From: SURF-25 sp040754255
Lineage (GTDB): Bacteria > Omnitrophota > Gorgyraeia > Gygaellales > Profunditerraquicolaceae
Direction: 5' to 3'
Assembly: GCA_040754255.1 (NCBI GenBank)
Contig: JBFMDA010000062.1
Span: 1 to 5,269 of the forward strand
DNA: 5,269 nt
Shown here: positions 1 to 5,269 of the stretch, piece after piece
Numbering within the stretch: position 1 is the stretch's first letter
How the letters are laid out: every line of letters begins with the position of its first letter
Notes under the pieces: generated by a model
Databases searched by the model: none
The model's input: only the letters and a program-made list of their open reading frames with translations
Told to the model about the DNA's origin: nothing
Program-made: the position numbers and the translations under genes

Positions 1-213
1 AAGCTGCTCTTTGGTTTGGGTGATATCCGGGGATGCCTTGCGCAACGCGCCTATTTCTAGCAACGCAAAGTCTTCGGGGTTGTTTCCAATAAACTCTATA
101 GACACGCCGGAAGCCCCTATTTCCTGCGCATATTTTCCTACGGCTTCCTGCAGAATAGCCCTGGCCTCATGCGGCACTTCTGCGGCAAAACGGGCCGCTG
201 GTTGCAATGCTGC
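1..213 (-). other. Start of an unrecognised module, cut by window edge
   Basis: Residues 1686-1756 begin with an Ala-rich stretch, then an amphipathic helix (ARAILQEAVGKYAQEIGA), a strand (GVSIEFIG), and a further stretch (EDFALLEIGALRKASPD) before the window ends. The alternation of helix and strand fits the beginning of an alpha/beta domain. Too little is visible to name it. Confidence 0.5.
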
Positions 214-3200
214 AAGCGGGCTTGAGCTAGATTCAATGCTTGTTTTTTCCTCTATATCATCCGCGCAGGAACGCCCTATCTTTACCTTGAAAATCCTGCC
301 CTGCAAAGAGCCGTCAACTACGGAGACAATGTTCTGCAGAGGCTCAAGGCAAAGAGCAAGCCCGTCGCTAAGCTCGTGGTGAATGGCATCGGGCAGCTTT
401 TTAACTACAGAATAATGTTCCATCGCCGCGCGTATAATAGCAAGGTTAAGCGGATAAAAGACCGCCTGAATTTCTGCGTTCTTTAAGCTAGGGTCAAATT
501 CATACACTCCGGCTGCGTCAAGCGAAGGGCCGAATTCATCCTGTATGACTGCATAATTTTTTGAGCTTCTGTCAAATACGCAGGAAGCCTTAAGCAGGTC
601 TTCTATAAATACGGCGACCGCAAGCCTCCCCTGGATCTGGCTGGCAGCGCGTAAAATATCATTACGCAGCTCTTGGCGCTGTGCTTTGACTAAACCCGCT
701 ACTTTCCTGGTAAGGCGCTCGTCAATTTGCTCCAATAACGTAAGTTCTTTTTCTGTGCCAATTTTTGCCAATGCCTGCGCGCAAGCGCGCAATACGGCTG
801 GCCTTCTGTAATCAAGATGGCTTGCCATAAATTCCCTGACACTGCCGCAGGCAGATGTATCCGCCATGAAACGCAAGGTTGGGACAAAATAAAATTCGAA
901 TTCTTTTTGACCCATATCCCGCAAGATATGCTTTGCATAGTTCTCATTCTTGAAGAAGTTCTGTAAAAGCAGGCGCGAGGTTAAGTCTGTCCGTTCGCAC
1001 ATAACCTTAAGTACGAGGTATTTTACCAGCGGGTCGTCATTAAAGAAAAGTCCCTGCAGTCTTCTTCTTATGGGAGGAATACGGTCATGGCCGACGAGAT
1101 TAATTGCTGCCTGAACTATGCCCCGTACGGCGTTTTCGACCTCAGAGTCAGGAACTACATTGCCGGTAAACTCTCTTACTGCCTCTCCCTTTGCGGAAGC
1201 CACGTAGATACGCGTATCCTTATCAATTATTCTCCTGTACCACTCCCGCGCCTCCTGATACCTGCCCAGCCTCATCAGCAGATCCCCTATTTTAATTATC
1301 ATATGCACAGGCAGGATCCCGGCAAATCTTTCTGCGACTATATAATAAAAATCCATGCTGCGCTTATATATGTTGAGCGCGGTCGCATGATAACCAATCT
1401 GTTCATGGATATCTCCGATCATCTCAAAGATAGTCCCGAGGTTGCCGTATTTGGTCTGAGTTTCCTTGCGTGTGCGTATCCATCTGATGGCCTCAATGCG
1501 TAGGCCGATTAGGTCATCATAAAGCGCGTTTAAGCCGTAGTGCTGGCTATGCGTAGCCATTCCTTTATATATCTTCAGGGATTTGCTCATACATTCAGCG
1601 CCAAGCCTGTGCGCGTGGCGGGCCTCTTCATTTCTTCCCTCTGACCGCAGTTCTTTCTCCCGGTCAAAATAACCCATTCCCAAATCGAAATTACGATACG
1701 CGGCAAAATTAGTTACTTCCCGTAAAAGCTGCCTGGCACCAAGATAATCTTCGGGATCATTCTCGACTGCAATCTCTAACTTCTTGCAAATAGCATCATA
1801 GATCCCTCTTATGCCTTCTTCCTGCCTTTGTCCTACATACATCTCTTTTTGGTGATACTTGATGATTGCAATAGCCTCACGGTAGGCAGGCAGGGCCCTT
1901 ACGATGCGTTGTGACTTATGGGCCCTATCGGCCATAGTGGCCCGGTCAATATATTTTTCGGCCTCTCCTACAAGCCCGTGTTTGCAGTGTGCGCGCGATA
2001 GAGCAAGCATTGTTTCAAAATTATTCCTATTCTTAAAACTTCTTGCGTTGCTATGCAGCTCTGTAATATCGGTGGTGAACTCTATAGTAGCTAATGTTAT
2101 TTCCCCGGTTTCATCGCCGAAGATTACCGGCACCGTAATAACGCCTGTTGTAGGGTCGATCGAAGCGCCCTTAAAACCCCATGGATTGTCCTCTGCGAAC
2201 GCCGTTACATTCAAAATCCCTGCTTCGCCCCTGAAAATATCCTCCGTAGCAATTGTCTTATTCCATGGGATCTGGCGGTCGTGCTCGCTGCCCGGGGCAA
2301 CTATTCCGATATTGTGCATTTCGGCTACCTCTATGGGAGTAAATTTCCATTTATCGCGGTCGATATCAGCGTCTTTTTGCGCTTCGTTAAGCCTATCAAG
2401 TGACGCAGGCACCGCAAATAATTTTCCTCCGTGCGGCTTCAATACGGCTGCTGCCAGGACGCCTTCGAGGGCGCGGCCGGCCCCGATAAAACAGTCAATT
2501 TTTCCATCAAGTACAAGCTCAAGCGCCGGAATGAAATCGCCCTCTGCGACTAAAATAATATTGCCATTTCTATATATTCCGTGCTTCTTAGCGACTGAAA
2601 GCGCGTAGTCATAATCCTTTGTTTCTACCCTCACGCCTAACTCAACCAACTTTTCGAACCACGGCTTATGCCGGGGCCTGGCCAGCATTCCAAATACGAT
2701 CTTCGTATAGGGTATTTTTTCGGGGGAGAATCCGACGCTTCTGAGAATTCTTTTTACTCGCGCCTTTGACCTCCTGCCAAAAATACGGGTCAAAAAATCG
2801 GTAAACTTTTTCTGCCGTGACTGCATATATTTAGCCCTTGCGAGTACCTCATAATTGTAGGCGAGCGACTTAGAAAGATTGATTCTTGCAGATGCCAATT
2901 GCGGTGAAAGCATGAATTTAATGAGATAAAAAGCTCCCCGGGTAGGGGCCATTGGTTTTTGCTGTTCCCTGAATTGCTGCGCGTATGTTCCTATAGAACA
3001 CATTCCGAACTGTACGGGAGAATTAAGGCTTTCCGTCGATTCAACAATGTCAAAAGATGCCCAGAGGTCCAGCGCCTGGGGGAGAGGGCCTAACACCATA
3101 TCCTCGCGTATGTCCATTGCGCGTGCTTCTTCGCGTTCTTCTTCGGCATTGCGCACGCGGAGCGTATAACCAAGCCTTGAGGTAACCTGTTCAAGTGTAT

Positions 3201-5268
3201 TCCGTGCAGTAGCGCCGGCCTGTTCCAAGAGATAAATCCTGACAAAATCCAAGTGGCTATGCGCTTTCCTGCCGGTTACGGAAGCAGCGACCCTTGCCTG
3301 GACTAAAAGATAAGGAAGATACTGCTCTATGCCGCTTGTCCCTTCGGGCACCTCTCTGACAGGTTTCTTTAATGCCTTGAATGTAATCGACCGTATTCCC
3401 TTGATTTCTTCATCCGGTACGAATGCCTCCATAATAGCTTTGCGCCGCGCTGCCTCGGTTGCCTTGCGCTGCTTTCTCTCTCTCCAGAACGTCGCAACTA
3501 ATCTCCTTGTGAACGTAATCGCAAAACTCAACACAATAGCGGCAATGATTGTCCAGGTATATATTACAAAATTATCGCCTGCGGCCTCTCCTGCCTGGTC
3601 CTGTGCATATGCGAGGCCGGTAAAGAACAGCCAGGCCGCAAGCGCATATGCCGCAACCCGCCAGCCATGACTGGGTGCTGCCTGCGGCCTGGGAAATCCG
3701 CTACCACTCAGCGGCGAAGATCCTATCTCTTGCGCTGATTTAATGATTGTGCCTGCTTTTCCTTTAAGTGCCTCCTTAAGGTAATTAATAGAAGTGATAA
3801 TTGCTACCTCTCCCCCTTCTTGCACATGTTTGATGCCCGCTTTTACCTTTTCAAGCATGCTGCCTTTTCCGAAATGGTTTTCATCGATATATTGCTGCGC
3901 CTGTGTGCCGGTTATCATGCCTAATGCCTGCTGTTGGGGTTTTCCAAAATGAATATAGGCATTCGCGACATTGGTAAGAATTACGAGTGTTTTCACTCCC
4001 AAGATTCTTGCCAATACCTGTGCAGCTAGATCTTTATCAATCACTCCCAAGACGGGTTTAATGGTTTCCAGGCCTTCCCTGACCACCGGTATGCCGCCTC
4101 CCCCACAACAGATTAAAAGCAGTCCTTTTTCGAACATACCTTTTATGCTGCCTGCCATGGCGATATCGTGCGGCTCAGGGGAGAGCACCACCCAACGCCA
4201 TTCTTTACCGTTTGCATTTTCTCTTAATTTCCTGTAGGCCCTTTCCGGATAAGTGGCGCACATCACATCCTTCTCTGTTGCGGTCAACCACGGGCCTATG
4301 GGCTTGCTCGGCTCTTTGCACAGGCTTTGAGGCGATACCTCTACATAGGTAAGAATATACCGTATCTTGCTTTCAAGCTCGCGACCTTTTAAGCCATTGC
4401 GGCGCAAGATTTCCGCAGCTAAGGCCTGTTTTATCTTTGCGCCTAAATCGAATTCAGTATATGCATTCGCCTCAACCGTAGAATTGGCTTTCCCCGCATT
4501 CAATACGTCTCCCGATTGCGGGCCGTTGCCATGCACAAAAATCAACTTGTACCTCTCTTCTATCAAATCTACAAGCGCAGGCGCAAATTCACTGATATTC
4601 TCCAATTCCAGCCTGTCAATATCGTCTCCGTTGGCCTCTCTGGACTGGCCTTCTTTCCTAAAGGCATTGCCGCCTAAAGCAATTACTATCGATTTGCTGT
4701 CTGTCCGCAGCGGCGAAGAAGAACCGTTGGGCGTATACGTATCGCGTATATTGACTTCGGTATTCTCAGGAACAAATGTATATATCTCCAAAGCTCCTTC
4801 ATCGCTCATTCGTATGCATCCGTAGCTGGCAGCCTTGCCGATACTTGCGGGTTTTGAGGTTGAGTGAATGCCGACTTTACCTCCGATATGTATAAATATG
4901 CCCAGTTTTCCATAAGGATAACCCGGATGGCCATAAGGTATAGAAAAGCTCTTATTATTAGGATCGGTATAATAGGGTTTCTTTTTGACCCGCGATAAAA
5001 TTTTAAATGTTCCTGTTGGTGTCTGACAGCATTTCCTGCCCACTGCCACATCATATGCCTTTATCAGCTTACCGTCTGCGGTTTCAAAGTACAGTTTCTT
5101 CTCCTGCCTTGAAACCATAATTCTATAGGTAAGATTAATAACCTCTAAAGTCTGGCCGGCTTTAACCTGGTCTGTGGCAAGATGATTAAGCTCTTTTAAC
5201 AGCTCCGGAGTCATATTGAACTGCTTAGCCAGTTGTCTTACTGTAGTCTTTTTCTCCACTTGATAAAA
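1..5268 (-). CDS. Giant multidomain protein, internal fragment: LysM, L,D-transpeptidase, carbamate kinase, TM pair, GlpX-like, TPR/HEAT-like
   Basis: One minus-strand frame stays open for 1,756 codons across the whole window and leaves it at both ends, so the true start and stop lie outside. Its translation contains recognisable domains in a continuous order: LysM (residues 1-44), YkuD L,D-transpeptidase (48-176), carbamate kinase (192-510), two membrane segments (538-586), a GlpX-like phosphatase relative (about 646-1068), TPR-like and HEAT-like helical repeats (about 1083-1536), and two unassigned pieces. Conserved motifs of every recognised domain read in this same frame, so no frameshift separates them. 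Carbamate kinase and L,D-transpeptidase are normally stand-alone proteins of roughly 300 and 160-300 residues; here they are joined without any stop. Short SSPL linkers mark module junctions. Function of the whole is unknown; a processed polyprotein or a large envelope-associated scaffold are both possible. No start or ribosome binding site can be assigned. Confidence 0.96.
214..231 (-). repeat. SSPL linker, copy 3 (before the last module in view)
   Basis: Residues 1680-1685 read SSSSPL, following an acidic, probably unstructured tail and preceding an Ala-rich run (AALQPAARFAAE). The codons differ from copies 1 and 2 (agc/tca/agc for Ser, ccg and ctt for Pro-Leu), so similarity to them is at the protein level only. 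By analogy with the other two copies it marks a module boundary. Confidence 0.6.
232..660 (-). other. Unrecognised coding segment before the third SSPL linker
   Basis: Residues 1537-1679 remain in the same open frame but match no domain I know. The first 45 residues are helical (DILRAASQIQGRLAVAVFIE and onward). The remainder looks like a small mixed alpha/beta domain with a helix rich in hydrophobics (LNLAIIRAAMEHYSVVKKL), a His-His-Glu stretch (DAIHHELSDG) and two closing strands (IVSVVDG, RIFKVKIG). The His/Glu cluster is too unlike HEXXH to call a metallopeptidase. An acidic tail (ADDIEEKTSIE) leads into the linker, as expected at the end of a folded unit. Confidence 0.55.
661..1080 (-). 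other. HEAT-like helical repeat region
   Basis: Residues about 1397-1536 hold helix pairs of HEAT/PBS-lyase-repeat type. IRRRLQGLFFNDDPLVKYLVLKV resembles the 'L..D.dp.VR..A' unit. VREFMASHLDYRRPAVLRAC followed by AQALAKIGTEKELTLLEQI is the clearest unit, ending in the typical 'ALgkIG..e.l..L' form. The part between (about 1430-1475) is helical but not clearly repetitive. Such repeats make superhelical binding surfaces. They continue the helical scaffold begun by the TPR-like region, and the boundary between the two is soft. Confidence 0.48.
1201..2022 (-). other. TPR-like helical repeat region
   Basis: Residues about 1083-1356 are almost wholly helical and contain pieces with TPR character. 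One is ETMLALSRAHCKHGLVGEAE near the start, another NLGTIFEMIGDIHEQIG followed by YHATALNIYKRSMDFYY, and a third IIKIGDLLMRLGRYQEAREWYRR. In each, the Gly and Ala positions and the aromatic at the second helix match the TPR pattern. The part between (about 1130-1270) is helical and charged but not a clean repeat. TPR arrays are protein-binding scaffolds. The region follows the GlpX-like domain directly, without an SSPL linker, so the two may form one functional half of the protein. Confidence 0.65.
2065..3333 (-). other. Divergent GlpX-like (class II fructose-1,6-bisphosphatase family) domain
   Basis: Residues about 646-1068 follow the block order of GlpX, which hydrolyses fructose 1,6-bisphosphate in gluconeogenesis. 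I see DIVEST (740-745) at the place of the metal-binding DPIEGT, keeping Asp740, Glu743 and Thr745. INLSKSLAYN matches the family's IDLNLPLADN region. LARPRH (862-867) with LGVRV after it matches the LAKPRH...LGVRV block. AEGDFIPALEL corresponds to the PDGDVAASI region, and GAGRALEGVLAAAV matches GIGGAPEGVVSAAV, with Glu935 at the position of a metal-ligand Glu. The EGEIDEAP motif is not recognisable, and the GDKN..D region is reduced to GRKAHSHLD, so catalysis is doubtful. It is longer than the usual 320-340 residues because of inserts, notably a basic one at about residues 827-850. Family membership is inferred from these motifs by eye. Confidence 0.72.
3511..3570 (-). other. Transmembrane segment with basic cytoplasmic flank
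   Basis: Residues 567-586 (FVIYTWTIIAAIVLSFAITF) form a typical 20-residue membrane helix. Eleven mostly polar residues separate it from the preceding hydrophobic segment. It is followed by a strongly basic stretch (TRRLVATFWRERKQRK and more Arg/Lys beyond), which by the positive-inside rule should face the cytoplasm. With the preceding segment it would make a hairpin, placing both the carbamate kinase and the GlpX-like part in the cytoplasm. If the AYA site is cleaved, it would instead be the lone anchor of the downstream half. Confidence 0.82.
3604..3663 (-). other. Internal signal-peptide-like hydrophobic segment
   Basis: Residues 536-555 begin with Trp-Arg, run through about 18 hydrophobic residues (VAAYALAAWLFFTGLAYA at 538-555) and end with AYA followed by QDQAGEAAGD. 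Small residues at -1 and -3 (A-Y-A) and a polar start after them are the hallmark of a signal peptidase I site. Here the segment sits more than 500 residues inside a protein. It could work as an internal signal/stop-transfer segment, or it may be the fossil signal peptide of an ancestral secreted or membrane protein that was fused in. Confidence 0.72.
3709..3723 (-). repeat. SSPL linker, copy 2 (carbamate kinase / membrane segment junction)
   Basis: Residues 516-520 read GSSPL and continue into a Gly/Ser/Pro-rich stretch (SGSGFPRPQAAPSHGW) that looks unstructured. It starts six residues after the carbamate kinase domain ends (GTIIK) and precedes the first hydrophobic segment. The plus-strand bases 3709-3720 are identical to 4708-4719 in copy 1, while the flanking bases differ. 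Confidence 0.7.
3739..4695 (-). other. arcC: Carbamate kinase domain, complete
   Basis: Residues 192-510 (319 residues) align end to end with stand-alone carbamate kinase (about 310 residues), which interconverts carbamoyl phosphate plus ADP with carbamate plus ATP. It is usually the ATP-yielding last step of the arginine deiminase pathway in the cytoplasm. The amino-acid kinase fold signatures are all present: ALGGNA (197-202), HGNGPQ (246-251), KPIGPWLT (322-329), GGGGIPV (389-395), VIDKD (409-413), HFGKGSM (465-471) and AIITS (489-493). Lysines matching the conserved active-site lysines are kept in KPIGP, DKD and GSMLEK. Nothing suggests decay, so I expect an active kinase. Oddities are its fusion to a wall-remodelling enzyme on one side and a membrane hairpin on the other, with no arginine deiminase or ornithine transcarbamylase in view. 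Carbamate-kinase-like carbamoyl phosphate synthetase is a close relative, so the physiological direction is open. Confidence 0.96.
4708..4722 (-). repeat. SSPL linker, copy 1 (L,D-transpeptidase / carbamate kinase junction)
   Basis: Residues 183-187 read SSSPL. They lie in a short unstructured stretch after the last strand of the transpeptidase (VNIRD) and five residues before the first carbamate kinase strand (SIVIALGG). The plus-strand string cagcggcgaaga at 4708-4719 is identical to that of copy 2 at 3709-3720. This is a module joint by position. Whether it is a flexible linker, a protease site or a trace of recombination cannot be told from sequence. Confidence 0.7.
4741..5127 (-). other. 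L,D-transpeptidase catalytic (YkuD) domain
   Basis: Residues 48-176 form a complete YkuD domain. It opens with a strand containing YRIMVSRQEKKLYF, continues with the TPTGTF turn (83-88) typical of the family, then a glycine-rich strand with LGIFIHIGG. The active site follows: a histidine in GIHSTSKP (His135), and the nucleophile cysteine in SYGCIRM (Cys151), separated by 15 residues as expected. The family forms 3-3 cross-links in peptidoglycan or attaches proteins to it by attacking the L,D bond of a tetrapeptide stem, outside the cytoplasmic membrane. The position before Gly-Cys is Tyr where many members have His; the Ser, Gly, Cys and Arg of the motif are kept, so activity is plausible. 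The domain ends at VNIRD, seven residues before an SSSPL linker that leads into carbamate kinase. Confidence 0.94.
5137..5268 (-). other. LysM domain (edge of window)
   Basis: Residues 1-44 fit the LysM pattern: an opening YQVEKKTTVRQLAKQF stretch (family form is roughly Y.VKKGDTL..IA..F), a middle part with LLKELNHL, and the closing VKAGQTLEV, which matches the usual I..GQ.L.I ending. LysM folds bind N-acetylglucosamine-containing glycans, mainly peptidoglycan, and would hold the following transpeptidase on the wall. LysM directly before a YkuD domain is the arrangement seen in Bacillus subtilis YkuD. The usual GDT of the first strand is replaced by KTT, so binding could be weak. The window begins at the first strand, so more LysM copies, a signal peptide or entirely different modules could lie upstream. 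Confidence 0.78.
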
Positions 5269-5269
5269 A

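Noticed and set aside
11..382. Plus-strand ORF of 123 codons near the left edge.
   Set aside because: Antisense to the open minus frame; Ser/Ala/Cys-rich translation with no family resemblance.
775..792. Self-complementary gcgcgcaagcgcgc string that could be read as a hairpin or terminator stem.
   Set aside because: The two-base centre gives no good loop, no T-run follows on either strand, and it lies inside coding sequence for an Ala/Arg/Leu-rich HEAT-like helix.
1087..1503. Plus-strand ORF of 138 codons with a good-looking ribosome binding site (gggagg at 1072-1077, nine bases before ATG).
   Set aside because: It lies antisense to the TPR-like/HEAT-like coding region, its product has no recognisable family or composition of a real protein, and the minus frame here has clear repeat motifs. 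The gggagg is the complement of Ile/Pro/Pro codons.
1904..2608. Plus-strand ORF of 234 codons, the longest closed ORF in the window.
   Set aside because: Antisense shadow of the GlpX-like domain. The translation is Ser/Ala/Pro-rich low-complexity without motifs, while the minus frame shows GRALEG and other family blocks.
3766..3780. Perfect Shine-Dalgarno-like string taaggagg on the minus strand near the end of carbamate kinase, suggesting an internal start.
   Set aside because: No ATG, GTG or TTG follows at a suitable distance; the string encodes Leu-Lys-Glu-Ala of the kinase's last helix.
3700..4700. Possibility that carbamate kinase is a separate gene with its own start.
   Set aside because: No stop codon precedes or follows it in frame, and there is no ATG, GTG or TTG with a ribosome binding site between the transpeptidase end and the first kinase strand.
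3329..4825. Plus-strand ORFs at 3329-3670, 3971-4237 and 4367-4825.
   Set aside because: They are antisense to the membrane/GlpX-like region, the carbamate kinase and the transpeptidase/kinase junction, where the opposite strand has catalytic motifs in continuous frame.
699..5054. Minus-strand ORFs of 82 codons at 699-947 and 4806-5054.
   Set aside because: They are in a different phase from the long open frame. The second overlaps the transpeptidase active site, whose SYGC motif reads only in the long frame.

Overview
The window is the interior of a single very large gene on the minus strand. Reading from base 5268 down to base 1, the minus-strand frame has 1,756 consecutive codons with no TAA, TAG or TGA. 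I checked this triplet by triplet on the plus strand, looking for in-frame tta, cta and tca. The frame is open at both window edges, so neither the start codon nor the stop codon is visible. All base positions below are plus-strand coordinates. Residue numbers count from the first complete codon in the window (5268-5266) and are not true protein positions.

The encoded polypeptide is a string of unrelated modules, in translation order. A LysM cell-wall-binding motif (residues 1-44) comes first, followed by an L,D-transpeptidase YkuD domain (48-176). Next is a complete, apparently catalytically intact carbamate kinase (192-510). Two hydrophobic segments follow (538-555 and 567-586); the first looks like an internal signal peptide. 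After a basic juxtamembrane stretch comes a divergent, insertion-bearing relative of class II fructose-1,6-bisphosphatase GlpX (about 646-1068). The rest is TPR-like helical repeats (about 1083-1356), HEAT-like helical repeats (about 1397-1536), an unrecognised segment (1537-1679) and the start of another unrecognised module (1686-1756), which runs off the window.

A short Ser-Ser-Pro-Leu linker occurs three times, each time at or near a module junction: L,D-transpeptidase/carbamate kinase, carbamate kinase/membrane segments, and before the last module. Two of the three copies share an identical 12-base DNA string. This is the most interesting structure in the window. It suggests a modular polyprotein built, or processed, at a standard joint.

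The organism is a bacterium with a peptidoglycan wall (LysM plus L,D-transpeptidase) and middling GC content. Extremely long multi-module genes of this sort are known from uncultivated groups, notably Omnitrophota (formerly OP3). That assignment is an inference from architecture and not from any marker gene here. How the modules work together cannot be settled. Wall remodelling is normally extracytoplasmic and carbamate kinase normally cytoplasmic, so either the polyprotein is cut or some modules work in an unexpected compartment. There is no intergenic DNA in the window, and I saw no RNA gene, promoter, terminator, CRISPR array or insertion sequence.
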